Shown: positions 21,856 to 32,045 of the stretch, in pieces
Position numbering within the stretch: position 1 is the first letter of the stretch
Layout: each line of letters opens with the position of its first letter
Assembly (NCBI RefSeq): GCF_010389155.1
Contig: NC_057761.1
Span: forward strand, 6,202,501 to 6,266,500
DNA length: 64,000 nucleotides
Source of the DNA: Erigeron canadensis
Lineage: Eukaryota > Streptophyta > Magnoliopsida > Asterales > Asteraceae
Reading direction: 5' to 3'
Notes under the pieces: generated by a model
Told to the model about the DNA's origin: nothing
Databases searched by the model: none
The model's input: only the letters and a program-made list of their open reading frames with translations
Position numbers and translations under genes: made by a program

Positions 21856-22582
21856 AATCCATTAAGCTTTTCTCTTTCAAACATTTTCCGAAAAGCATTG
21901 GTGTTTGTGGAGGGATTCATTGCCATCTACAAAACAGATTAAGTTCAAAAATCAGTATTTTCGATAATAAGTCCTTAAGAAATTAATTACCCAATGTCTA
22001 TAAAATAAACAATTAATTTCATTAAGGCTAGGATCCAATTGACATACAACTGTTTCATCAGTTGATCTGCTAGAAATAATTGCACTCAAAAGGTAAGTGA
22101 CGATCAGTAATTGCATTACAAGTGCAATTCCTAGAAAGTATGGGACCTACGTAAGACACTCGATTCATCAAGTGATCTTTTGTAGTCATGTTTTGTCCCA
22201 TCTTTTGTCACGGGTCAAGGTCTCACCGCTTAACTCGCTTTAAGTCGTCCAACTAAGAACGCGCATAATTGACCACCACTGTGTACCAGTGAATGTGTTT
22301 CGCCATGCAACCGCCATTTCACCACTGTGTACCAGTGAGTAAAACAGCGACCCCATGTGTCCTTGGCAAATTGGATGGCAAATGACTTAAGTTTATTGGG
22401 TCATTCAATTTGATATGTGATCAAAAAGTTATGTTTAAAGATTCATGCATATCTTCTAAACATAATATTTAATAAAATTATTTTTATAGTCTTAAACACA
22501 AGAGAGCTCGATAGCTCCATTTGAATGCACAAAGAAGCGCAAGGGCAAAGGTTTGCGATGAACGCAATTAAAAACCCGCCCT
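21856..22582 (-). repeat. E1 leader duplication, copy B
   Basis: Direct repeat of copy A (8829-9136 plus 21087-21507), including the first ~23 codons of gag and the leader. Sequence beyond 22582 continues as normal E1 leader. Confidence 0.88.
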
Positions 22583-23510
22583 TTTAGAAGGCTACCGCAC
22601 TCCGACTTATACCTTTCTTAGAGTTTGTTCAAATGCAATTGCGTTTTTAGAACGCAATTAAAAAATCTCTATTTCGATATTGCTTAGTCAAGTTTATATT
22701 TTCTCAAAAACAATTTTACATCACAATTTATATCACAATAAATATGCAAAATCATAAACTATTAACTATTAAGCATGCAACGAGTTATGGTAGGCCACCT
22801 AAACATGTCACTATGGTTTAATTATGTCTAAATCGGCTCCCCTTCAAAGAAGATGACCACATACATCAAGTTGCCTTGATTGCGTAAGCCTTAAACATAT
22901 ACAAAACAATCAATTATCATATAAGCACATAGTTGCTCACTGGAAATTCCAGTAGCTTCACGACCTCTTTAGACCTGTTTTTTTGGTCCGATTTAGACTT
23001 CGACCAGAACTACAAAGTTTTAGCCCTATGTGTTGAGCATCTAAAGTTCAAAGCAAGACCAGTAACTCATTACGGATTAATAGATATGAATTTTATAGTA
23101 AACTGTCGCAAATCAGAAAATTTACACGAAAAATTCACATAGTCACACAATTAATTATCCCATTATCTAGCATAATTAACCCTAATGATCAAGATTTCAT
23201 ATCAATATATCTAAGTAAGAATCATGAATGATTTGCATGAAAAATTCATGAATTTTACTTCTTTTTAACCATTAAAAAATAAAGGTACACATATAAACAC
23301 ATGCAATTTATCACATAAACATGCAATTAATCAAAACTTGGATTAGGAACCCTAAAAAAAATAAACTTTTTTTTATTTTTCTGGAAAAATTTTCGAACCA
23401 TATATATATATATTAAATAAAACTTTTTTCTTATTTAAATAATGTAATTAAATTACAAAATCAATTTAAATGTATATATAGCCGAAAATTTGAAGATCAA
23501 GAACCCTAAC
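22583..23510 (-). other. E1 leader, noncoding
   Basis: AT-rich leader sequence of E1 up to the E3 insertion point. No gene seen. Confidence 0.6.
23506..23510. repeat. Left target-site duplication of E3
   Basis: ctaac, repeated at 30198-30202. Confidence 0.88.
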
Positions 23511-23914
23511 TGTTTGTGCACCGGATCGCGCTAGGGATTGATGGGGGGAGGTTTGTGGCTTTGATTATTAGCGGTTCCCTGAAGGTAGAGTGTAAGCCTC
23601 TTTACGCCAATCAAAGCCGGAGTGTAATGTCTCTCGTCCCGTCTCGTCTCCTCTTATATAGGAAGGAGAGTCCATAGGGTGGAAAACTTCCTTGTAGATA
23701 GGTTTTCCGATGATTAAAGGAATAGATTTAACTTCCCAAGTTAGTTAGAACCGATCGTCCTTATTTTAGGGAAGAAGAGATTTAGGTAATCTCTTCTTTA
23801 TTTGGGTATTATTTCCAGCTAGGCGCCTTTCCCACGTAGGTTCCTTCATAGCGCTGCGGGTTAGCACTTGTTTGTTTGGCAGGCCCTTCGTAGCGTAATA
23901 TGGATATGCCATCA
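23511..23914 (-). repeat. E3 3' LTR (404 bp)
   Basis: Collinear with 29797-30197 with about 13 substitutions and a small indel. Confidence 0.92.
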
Positions 23915-23925
23915 AGCCCCCCAGT
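23915..23925 (-). promoter_or_regulatory. E3 polypurine tract
   Basis: ACTGGGGGGCT on the minus strand just before the 3' LTR. Confidence 0.75.
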
Positions 23926-24120
23926 CCAAGGAGATGATTTTTGCTAAATGATCATTCCCTTGGACTATACTAAATGTTGGTGTCTTCCAGGGGCTTCCTT
24001 GCAATTTTTCTGAATCCTAATTAGTCCCTTGATTTGAAAGGTGTTAATCAGTATTTAAAAGTGGTAGTTCGACGCGTATCTCAAGGCACGATTTCGACGG
24101 CCCTGATTAGCATGCAGCCT

Positions 24121-24130
24121 TCCATATAAA
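24121..24130 (+). promoter_or_regulatory. TATA-like box of the E3 antisense gene
   Basis: ccatataaag on the plus strand, about 180 bp before the ATG at 24307 and followed by a pyrimidine-rich leader; a plausible promoter for the plus-strand gene. Confidence 0.5.
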
Positions 24131-24306
24131 GCCGATTTTCATCTTCTTTTAGATTTTATTTTCGACTTCCACTTTTTTTTTTTTTTTTTCAAAACAAAAT
24201 CCCTTTTTTCTAGGGTTTTTTCCGAACTTGTCATCTCCGGTCATCACAGTAGGTACGTCATTCCTTCCCTTTAATTCTTATTTTTGTTCATCGTTTCTCT
24301 GTTCTG

Positions 24307-26284
24307 ATGTTGAAAGAGGGCATAAAAATTACTGACTCCACCGTTATTCGATCAAAGCTAACTGCTTTTGTTGATAAGTTCTTCCCTGGTAAAATATCTT
24401 TGTTTAAAATACCTTCTGACGGTGACACCATTTTGACCCCTCCTGATGGGTATGTAGGTTTTTATTTACAGTCAGTATCTGAAGGTAATGTTGGTACCCT
24501 TTTTCTACTTTCATGCTTGAAGTCCTTGACTTCTTTGAAATCCATATCTCTACCATCACTCCTATAGGTTTATCTAGGATTATTGCCTTTGAGGTGATGT
24601 GTAGGGCATATGGTGGAGAGCCGTCATTAGATTTGTTTAGGTACTTTGTTCAAACTTGCCCCTCTGGTGATTGGGCTACAGTGGGCAACGCTCCAAGGCG
24701 GGTTGTTTTAAGAGGGGTGGTTTAGATATTCGTGACTGGAAAAGTCAATTTGTTTTCATGAAATCATTGTTAATCCCTAAGGAATACGAGTCTGTCACCG
24801 ATAAAAAGTTACTGTGTGTCCATGCCAAATATGACAACCCTTTCCCAGACTATGCCGTTGATACATTGTGTCGAGAAATTCGGTTGCATCCCATAACAGT
24901 TGTAGCGTATCCTGATGTTGTTTTGTATAAAACCAAACTGATACCATCTCTGCCTGGTGGTGTGAATATTGATGGTAAGTATCAAATCATCCTTTTTACC
25001 TCCTTTTTTTGTTAATATTTTAGTTTTTGATATCTGTTTTTGCAGATATGACTTTTAGGAAATTTGTAAGGAAAGGAGTGAAGGAGGTTACTGTTGTGCC
25101 TTGCATTGATGGACAGGGAAGTGGTACTGCTGATGCGCCTTCTCAGAATGCAGGATTTTCTGGCGTTCATAATGACAATCCTGAGGTGCAAAGTTCTGCA
25201 GATCCACCAATCCTGAATGTGGATCACTCTGATGTTGAAGTTCTTGAAGTATCTGCTACTGATAAGAAGAAGAAGAAGTCAGCTCCAAGCGCAAGTGTCC
25301 CTCAGTCTGTTGCAGGTCGATTGAAAAGAAGGAAAGTAGGTGATGAAGCAAAGGATTCTGAGTTCCGTAAGCCCTCTTCCCCTAAGACTGGTACCTACTT
25401 TTCTACATCCTGTTTTGTTGTCATTTTTCTCTGTCAATAGCAATGCTTTATTTAATGGCTTTATTTTCCTGACATTCTTGTATTTTCCCCAAAATTCTTG
25501 TTTGGTTTTTCCCTTTTGCAGCTTTACATGATCAAGAACATCTGAATTGGTTGAATGGTATGAATGCCGAGGATGTGAAGAAAATTGACAACATGGACAT
25601 GAGACTTTCCTGAAGGTTTTCAAAAAAGATCGCCAGTTCCATGCTTATCTTGATGCTGATGTTGCTAGGCGTTTTTCCAAAATGGCTATTGATCTTAGAT
25701 CTAAGAGTTTGGAGGTGCATTCGTTGACAGCCACTGTTGAAGATTTGAAAGCCAGGGAGGCCAGGTTCGTGACCACTATTGAAGCATCCGATCTGGTTCA
25801 GAGTTTGAGGCAACAACTGAACATGTTGAAGGCAGACGCTGTTGTTCATGAAGAGTCTTTGGCCAAACTCCAAAAAGAAATTGATCAAGGAAAGGAAAGT
25901 AGTCGTTTGCTGCGTGATCAGGTTGATTTGCTGAAGGTTGACAGAGCAAGGGTAGTGACTGAGGTGATCCCGTATGTTAGCAAGTCTTTGCTTTATAGCG
26001 ATGAGGTTGGGCAGCTGTTGGGTAATTTGACCTCTGCTGAGAGGGCTGATGAGAGGTCCACTGTGTTGAAGGAATTTTCGGCCGAGGGAAAGTGTGACCT
26101 GACCTGCAGGGGTGATTTTGTCCCCAATGCCTCTCATGAGCTGGTGGTAGCTGATCACAAGTGGAAGGAAGCTATTTTTCCTTTCTTGGAGAAGGTTGTT
26201 GCTGACCCTCATGCTGCTGTTGAAGACTTGCTTAAGATTGCTCCTGATGTGATTCAACCAGAAGACAATGAAGGACCCCAATGA
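24307..26284 (+). pseudogene. E3 antisense gene: putative gypsy-type transposon protein with coiled coil (frameshifted)
   Basis: The plus-strand gene opens at ATG 24307 (ITDSTVIRSKLTAFVDKFF). The second block, LSRIIAFEVMCRAYGGEPS with FRYFVQTCPSGDWATVG, resembles the plant 'putative gypsy type transposon' domain (remembered as Transposase_28). An exon to 24973 joins to 25046 across a gtaagt...tttgcag intron, keeping VNID-DMTFRKFV in frame. A Ser- and Lys-rich middle (KKKKKSAPSAS, RLKRRK nuclear-localisation-like) is split by a second intron, 25391-25521. The C-terminal part (25682-26284) is a coiled coil ending in EDNEGPQ. Single-base frameshifts near 24498, 24700 and 25600 break the frame, so this copy is probably dead. 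Introns and TATA box imply independent transcription against the retroelement. Function unknown. Confidence 0.68.
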
Positions 26285-26588
26285 TCAGGCCTGTGTGCCT
26301 TGGTATTTGGCGTATCTACCAACTCAGACAATTTCATCTTTAACTATGATGCCTGTGGTTTTGAAACAATTATCATCTTTTGACAGCCTTATATGGCTGT
26401 GTTTATGGATATTTTGTGCAGCTCCTATAGTGTTGCATCTGTGAATATAATGCAGGGTGGTTATGACTTACATCTACAGTCTTTTACGGAGTCCTATTTA
26501 CGCTATACATGCATAATTATTTGCAGCAGATTGCATTTGCGCTATACTGTCTGCGAACCGCTATGTGGTGTTATATACCATTTTTGTA

Positions 26589-26857
26589 TGGTTTGAGAGC
26601 CATTTGTTTTTATATAATTTTTCATAAAAGAAAAATTTTCTTACATGGTTTGGGAACCATTTTACCTTTACATGGTTTGAGAACCATTTTACTTTTACAT
26701 GGTTTGAGAACCAAAACCCTTTTTTATCGGTTTGCAAGTTATATTTTGCTATAAATGGTTTGGGAACCACCTATGCGTAGCAAGGTACTTTATGCTACAT
26801 GCGGTTTGAGAACCGTCTTAGCATGCTTTACATGTCAACGTCCGTTGTGGCGGACGT
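26589..26857. repeat. Array of short covarying hairpins between the E3 genes
   Basis: Six copies of a 14-base hairpin, TGGTT-TGRG-AACCA type, at 26589-26602 (with GAGCCA), 26646-26659, 26673-26686, 26700-26713, 26756-26769 and 26802-26815. The last reads CGGTTTGAGAACCG: both sides of the stem changed together. A further hairpin, AACGTCCG-ttgtgg-CGGACGTT, lies at 26837-26858. Confidence 0.8.
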
Positions 26858-27013
26858 TTGCAATTTTCTCTGAATATTTTTTATATATTTATGGGCGTCC
26901 CCATTTTCTTTTTGCATTGTATACGAATTAATGTTGTGTCTCTTTTTCCTTGTGTGTTTTTAAATTTATGCGCAAATCTATGCACTTTTATTTAAATACG
27001 AGAAGAGATACAC

Positions 27014-27040
27014 AAATAAAGGGAATATAAGCCTTTATTT
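27014..27040. terminator. Palindromic two-way poly(A) signal
   Basis: aaataaagg at 27014-27022 is the reverse complement of cctttattt at 27032-27040, so an AATAAA hexamer appears on both strands. It lies between two convergent genes and could serve 3'-end formation for both. The role is inferred. Confidence 0.5.
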
Positions 27041-27151
27041 AATAACATATTTGACGTTACATACCATACCCTCTAGGCTTTTCAAAATAAAAGATAATAA
27101 TTAATAAAAAGGTTTTTCCTTACTAAAATTGCCTTGTCTTCGGTAGGTGGT

Positions 27152-29713
27152 TTAGTATCCATCCATGCGACCTAGGTAAGGTCCTTCGCTCCATGTCAGG
27201 TAATGTGGTCCATCCTGGCCTTCCTCAGATAGCTTCTTGTTCTTTGTTACTAAGGTTCCGATGCCTCTGTCCGATTGGTACTTGATCATGCCATGGATGA
27301 CGGATGGGATCATTTCAAACTTTTGTATCCCGGGTCTTCTCAGGATCGCCTGGAACGGGGAAGTTCCACTGACTACCAGAAAACAGATCTTTTTAGTTCG
27401 CTTCCACCTTCCCTCTCCGATAGTCATCTTAACCGATAGCTTTCCCATGGGATTACCTGTTTCTCCGGAGTACCCTTGTACCGAAGCTTCTGTCCTTTTG
27501 AGGTTCATTCGTGACACATGGTGTAACTTCCAGAACGCTTTCTCGTACAGCACATTACATTCACTCCCTGTGTCTACCATTATCTCCTTAACTTTTGATA
27601 TTTCCAAAAGGGCAGTGATTACCAGTGGGTCACGGAAGACCTTGTATGTTGAAGGAAATGAGATATTGCTTACATCACCCCGGTACATCTTTGGGAGTGG
27701 GCGCTTTTCCACAGGTTTTTTCTTTAAAATAGCATAGATAGTTTTTTCTGGGCCTTTTTTCTTTTCTCCTTGTTCATCCTCTTTTTTGGGGTTTTGCTGC
27801 CTCACGCTTTTAACCAGGTGTGCCAGCTTTCCTTCACTAATAGCTTCTTCTATGGCCTTCTTTAGCTTCCAGCAGGTGTTAGTATCATGACCGTAATCCT
27901 AGTGAAACTCACAGTATTTGGAATTGTCTCTTCTGCTCCTTGGGTTCAATCGGGGTGGTGTGGAGAAACTCTTTGCCACGCTTTCGGTGAGTAGGATTTC
28001 TTTTGGAGTCTTATTCAGTTCTGGTAGAATAGTCTTGTGGAATCCCCTATCTTCCTTTTGGTACGGGCTATATTTAGGTTTTTCCCTATCATTTCCCCAT
28101 TTTCCCCTTTTTGCCGAAGCCTCTTTGTCATGTGGGGGACTATTATCCCCCTTCGAAGCTATTTCTCTTGCATCTAAGAATACATGCGTTCTCTTTTGGA
28201 CTTGTTCATAAGTATTTGGAAGATCCCTATATAGGAACTCTACCAGCGGTTTGTGCCAAAGGCCATGAATTAGTCCTGATATCCTTTGGGACTCAGCGAG
28301 GTCTACTATATCCTCTGTCTCAGTGGTAAGCCTGTCGATAAATGATCTACAGCTTTCTGTCTCTCTTTGTCTTATCCCGTGGGCCGCCACGTGGATTTTC
28401 TTGTGTTTCTTTTGTTGACTTAATCGGGCTCTAAGTTTTTCCTTGAGGTCGTCAAAGCTAACAATTGACCCTTTCGTTACGCTTTTTAACCATTCTCTGG
28501 CATCCCCTTCGAGAGCATACCTAAACATTCGGCATGCAATGGGTACGTTCCATGCTTTCATCTCGGCCACTCCCTCGAATGCTTCCAGGAAATCATCCGG
28601 GTCGCTTTTTCCTTTGTAGGTCCCAAGGTGCAAAGGGTATGTCAAGTCTGTCGGGAGGGGGTAACTTTGTATCCAGGCTATGAAGGGTGAGTTTTCGACG
28701 CTTCCTCCAACCAAACTGAATTCTAAGGCATTTTGGTACGTTGTAGCCCCCCAGTTCTGGAGCCCATATGGTCTTGGAATTGGTGCCGACCCGAAGGTCT
28801 GTGTTGCAAATTGGGGTGCAAAATACTGGTGTAAGGGTCCCATCGCCTGATTGCCATATGGCTGTGGATGATACTGTGGGCCGCTCGTGTTTCCATAACC
28901 CTGCCCAGTGTATCCTTGGTTATATGAGCCTTGATACGTTTGGTCCGAAGGTCATGTGATGGTTAGTCCCGGAGGCCTTTGATAGGTGTAACCCGAAGGT
29001 GCCTGGTAGGTTTTGCCCGAAGGTCCTGTGTTTGTCCCCGAAGGGATGTTATGGTTTTGAGGCACACCTCGTGATGGGCCATTGTTGTTACCTCTGGGAT
29101 TTTCTGTAGTATGCTGTCCCCGAGGTGCTTTGGGACGCTGATCTTCAGGTCCTATACCTCTAGTGCGGGTGTCATCTCGAGTCCTTCCTTCTGGGGGCAC
29201 GTCCCTAGGTCCGGAGCCCTCGGGTCTTCCTCCTTCTGACTGACTTCGAGGATCTTGACGCGCAAGGCCCCCGCTACCTAGGTCAAAGCCGTATCCGGCT
29301 CCAACTCGGGATCTTGGATATCTGGGATATCTCCAAAGTCCTCTTGGCGGAGTTTCTGCATCGTAATCGTCATCTGTCTCGCCATCAAAATCTAGCACCC
29401 TGTTGGTGCTACCCAGTGCTCCAGTTCTCCTAAGATGACTCATGGTTTGCCGGATATGACTGTAATTTCTGATAATATAATCAGGGTCAAACAGCATTAG
29501 GTTTCTTGTCGGGGATCCCTGTGAAAATCTACCGTGGCCTTCGGGTGTTTGGGTAGTGCGCTCTGCGCCGCCTTTAACGAGGGAACCTATCTGTCGATTA
29601 TCGCCAATAGGTGTTACAATTGCTGGACCAGAAGTGGGTGGGGTGTTCTCAACAGGCTCGTTTCCAGTTGATCGCTGAACTTGTGATTCGAAACCTGGTG
29701 GTACGTCAGCCAT
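27152..29713 (-). pseudogene. E3 gag-protease polyprotein with two in-frame stops
   Basis: ATG at 29711-29713 (MADVPPGFESQ); one reading frame of 854 codons to 27152. An N-terminal Pro/Gly/Arg-rich region is followed by a Gypsy gag capsid (LGTYKGKSDPDDFLEAFEGV, ACRMFRYALEGDAREWLKS), a CCHC-like knuckle (CEFH...GHDTNTCW) and a retropepsin-like protease with the active-site motif IMVDTGSECNVLY. TGA at 28952-28954 and TAG at 27899-27901, the latter within the zinc knuckle, interrupt the frame; otherwise it is collinear. It ends shortly after the protease, with no reverse transcriptase. Either these are decay mutations or, less likely, readthrough sites; the first view is preferred. Confidence 0.85.
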
Positions 29714-29781
29714 TTTCCTAGCCTTAATTCGGTACAAAAAAAAAACTGGTTTATATGGTGTTTTTTGCAGGATCAAAATGC

Positions 29782-29796
29782 GGTGGATGGCGCCAA
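29782..29796 (-). promoter_or_regulatory. E3 primer-binding site
   Basis: TTGGCGCCATCCACC on the minus strand abutting the LTR. The TGGCGCC core is typical of Tat/Athila-type Gypsy elements, which supports the lineage call. Confidence 0.7.
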
Positions 29797-30197
29797 TGTT
29801 TGTGCACCGGATCGCGCTAGGGATTGATGGGGGCAGGTTTGTGGCTTTGATTATTAGCGGTTCCCTGAAGGTAGAGTGTAAGCCTCTTTACGCCAATCAA
29901 AGCCGGAGTGTAAGCCTCGTCCCGTCTCGTCTCCTCTTATATAGGAAGGAGAGTCCATAGGGTGGAAAACTTCCTTGTAGATAGGTTTTCCCATGATTAA
30001 AGGAATAGATTTAACTTCCCAAATTAGTTGGAACCCATCGTCCTTATTTTAGGGAAGAAGAGATTTAGGTAATCTCTTCTTTATTTGGGTATTATTTCCA
30101 GCTGGGCGTCTTTCCCACGCAGGTTCCTTCGTAGTGCTGCGAGTTAGCACTTGTTTGTTTGGCAGGCCCTTCGTAGCGTAATATGGATACGCCATCA
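29797..30197 (-). repeat. E3 5' LTR (401 bp)
   Basis: Upstream LTR on the minus strand; includes a TATATAAG-type TATA box at 29936-29945. Confidence 0.92.
29936..29945 (-). promoter_or_regulatory. TATA box in the E3 5' LTR
   Basis: CCTATATAAG on the minus strand. Confidence 0.55.
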
Positions 30198-30202
30198 CTA
30201 AC
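30198..30202. repeat. Right target-site duplication of E3
   Basis: ctaac, identical to 23506-23510. Confidence 0.88.
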
Positions 30203-30248
30203 CCCCCTTCAAGTCTTGATTTATTGGTAATCAAAAACATACATAGTA
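30203..30248 (-). other. Start of the E1 leader next to its 5' LTR
   Basis: Short remainder of E1 leader between the E3 target duplication and the E1 primer-binding site. Confidence 0.6.
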
Positions 30249-30262
30249 GGCTCGTGATACCA
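30249..30262 (-). promoter_or_regulatory. E1 primer-binding site
   Basis: TGGTATCACGAGCC on the minus strand just inside the 5' LTR. It matches the usual initiator tRNA-Met primer site TGGTATCAGAGC with a small change, and it fixes the element's orientation. Confidence 0.8.
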
Positions 30263-30263
30263 C

Positions 30264-30958
30264 TGTTAGGTTATATAACTATTATCAAATCAAATCACAA
30301 AGCACGCAGCGGAATATAAAATCTATGTAGTTAATTAATTAACCAAGATAGAAAATGTGTACCTTAAATTGGAGAGAATAAAGCAAGAAACCTTTATAAG
30401 AAAGTTTGAATTAAACCTCTCTACGATTGCACACACAACGTTGGAATGTATGTATGCTAGTACTTGATCACAAACCGAACAACCCTTGTTGCTACCTCCT
30501 TAATTCGAACCAAACAAAAACCCCGGAACCCTTTGTTTGTTGATTCCGATCGAACCAAGAGAGAGAGAGAGAGAGAAGAAGAGATTTTTAAGGCTTTAGA
30601 AAACCTAATGAATTGTGTGTTAAAAACAATTAGATTAGGCCTCTATTTATAGTGTTTAGGAAACTTAATGACCAAGTTTAGGGTTTTGGAACCCCTTGAT
30701 CGACCGGCCCCTCTAGGAACATTCTAGAGGGCCTCCTAATTGTTTCCTAATTCCAACTCTCCTTCGTTAAGTCCGTTAGTTAAGTACCGTTAACTATTAA
30801 CTCTTTTAACGGACCATCGTTAATTTTTCGTGATCAAATTAATCAATAAATTACATTTAATATATTAATAATTATAGTTACATTCACGTTGAGGTGTGAC
30901 TCCGTATGCTTAAATACTTTCTGGGCATATGTTCATTTTAAGTGATCATATTCTAACA
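30264..30958 (-). repeat. E1 5' LTR (695 bp)
   Basis: Collinear with 3547-4243. On the minus strand this is the upstream LTR, so its TATA box at 30643-30652 would drive the element. Confidence 0.93.
30643..30652 (-). promoter_or_regulatory. TATA box in the E1 5' LTR
   Basis: CTATAAATAG on the minus strand, a good plant TATA match in the upstream LTR. Confidence 0.6.
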
Positions 30959-30963
30959 GAACC
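30959..30963. repeat. Right target-site duplication of E1
   Basis: gaacc, identical to 3542-3546 although 27.4 kb away; this ties the two LTRs to a single insertion. Confidence 0.9.
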
Positions 30964-31409
30964 ATCTGTGATCGAGTTATATATATATATATGCTGGCGT
31001 TATCACATTATTACATATAAAATACTTTTAATTCAAGCTGGCTTACCATATAACATTTGTGTGTGGATTCTCTTTAGCAAATCTTTGACGCCATTACTCT
31101 TGCAGACAATGTCAATAATACCATTCCTTTTATCACGCATTGTTAAAGATTTAAAGGCACGAGCTTTTGATGTTAGCTTTGTAAAAATTTCACTTCTAAT
31201 TCTTAAGACCGAGCAAGAGGTGCTCGGTAAAACTGTGGAACTTGATTGCATAAAAAGGAAGGAATACAAACAATATACCGAGCAAAAATACTTCCCAACC
31301 GGCAACTATATTTATGGAGATAAAATTTCAAGATACGATATATATATTATCAATTACCGAGGGAGTATAAATTTTCAAAATACAATATGTTATCAAGAGC
31401 TTTCAAAGT
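30964..31409. other. Host DNA between E1 and E4, with an unrecognised minus frame
   Basis: 450 bp of unique sequence. The minus-strand frame 31033-31305 contains VLRIRSEIFTKLTSKARAFKSL and DKRNGIIDIVCKSNGVKDLLKRI. It looks protein-like but has no ATG at its open start and no family I recognise. It may be a remnant exon of a host gene separated from its neighbours by the insertions. An 8-bp perfect hairpin, accgagca-agagg-tgctcggt, lies at 31208-31228. Confidence 0.4.
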
Positions 31410-31414
31410 TAATG
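31410..31414. repeat. Left target-site duplication of E4
   Basis: taatg, repeated at 44897-44901. Confidence 0.88.
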
Positions 31415-32045
31415 TGAAAGTCCCAAGTTTGCAACGATCAAAACAGATTAAACTAGAGATATAAGATAAGAAAGTAAACACGTTTAACTATATGTATATA
31501 TTAATTAAACAGTGAATACATGGTTGGTTTACAAAGAGGAAGAAAAAGAAAAAGAAATACTTGTTAAGTTTTTGACACACACAAAAACTTAACTGTTCTA
31601 CAATAAAAGAAAGAACACACAAAGTGACAATTGCAGAACAACACCAACAAGAGTTGCGGCTAGGTCAAGTGATTCCTTATATAGGCAGAGATGGGAATCA
31701 CATGACAACCCAATAGATGTTGAAACATGAAGGTTGTCAACCATCTATTGGAGGATGATTCAGATCTGCAGAGTTCTTCTTTCTTCATCTTGTTTGTTTC
31801 CCAAAACGGCATGAAAGAGAAACTGCTTAGTACTAAATCTGTACAAGGTCACATCGCTTCATCTTGATCATGCACCATGTGTCCTTGGGACCATCCTTCT
31901 TATCTTCATTTTCCCGCTCATATTTGACTTACAAATACAACGGTGAGTCATTGAACTTATCCTTTAACTCGAAGATAATGTAGGTCGCTGAGAGCTCGCT
32001 GATGAAGTGCCTCGCTGAGTCTCTCAGCGAATCCATGACTCAACA
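31415..32045 (-). repeat. E4 3' LTR (631 bp)
   Basis: Collinear with 44271-44896. Confidence 0.93.

Larger units (their letters stand above)
26285..27151. other. Spacer between the two convergent E3 genes
   Basis: 867 bp between the stop of the plus-strand gene and the stop of gag-protease. It contains a hairpin array and a palindromic poly(A) signal, annotated separately. No pol coding is seen. Confidence 0.65.
23511..30197 (-). mobile_element. E3: Tat-like Gypsy derivative with gag-protease and an antisense gene
   Basis: LTRs at 23511-23914 and 29797-30197 (TGTTTG...CCATCA) are flanked by ctaac at 23506-23510 and 30198-30202. The element sits in the E1 leader, close to the E1 5' LTR. Sense is minus: primer site TTGGCGCC... 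at the right LTR and polypurine tract ACTGGGGGGCT at the left LTR. It encodes gag and an aspartic protease (27152-29713) but no reverse transcriptase, RNase H or integrase that I can find in 6.7 kb. Instead, a multi-exon gene runs on the plus strand (24307-26284). An antisense gene downstream of pol is known from Tat-lineage elements such as Grande; loss of the rest of pol makes this a non-autonomous form. LTRs differ by about 3% by eye. Confidence 0.88.
3547..30958 (-). mobile_element. E1: Copia LTR retrotransposon, 27.4 kb including nested elements
   Basis: It is bounded by LTRs at 3547-4243 and 30264-30958, both TGTTAG...CTAACA, and flanked by the 5-bp duplication gaacc at 3542-3546 and 30959-30963. 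The minus strand is the sense strand: primer-binding site next to the right LTR, polypurine tract next to the left LTR, and gag-pol read leftward from 8899 to 5108. About 18.6 kb of its length is two later insertions, E2 (9137-21081) and E3 (23511-30197), so E1 itself is roughly 8.8 kb. The LTRs differ at about 20 positions by eye (near 3%), and gag-pol is disabled. Confidence 0.93.

Noticed and set aside
25532..26281. A 249-codon minus-strand frame opposite the E3 coiled-coil exon
   Set aside because: Mirror of the plus-strand coiled coil, which has the better protein pattern and splice signals.
27237..27737. A 166-codon plus-strand frame opposite E3 protease
   Set aside because: Shadow of the protease frame; no start context, introns or homology pattern.
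27899..28954. Programmed readthrough at the two E3 gag stops
   Set aside because: One stop falls inside the zinc knuckle and the sequence context gives no sign of a readthrough signal; ordinary decay is simpler.
30929..31417. A 162-codon plus-strand frame spanning the end of the E1 LTR, the host spacer and the edge of E4
   Set aside because: It crosses two element boundaries and has no family pattern; it is chance opening in AT-rich DNA.
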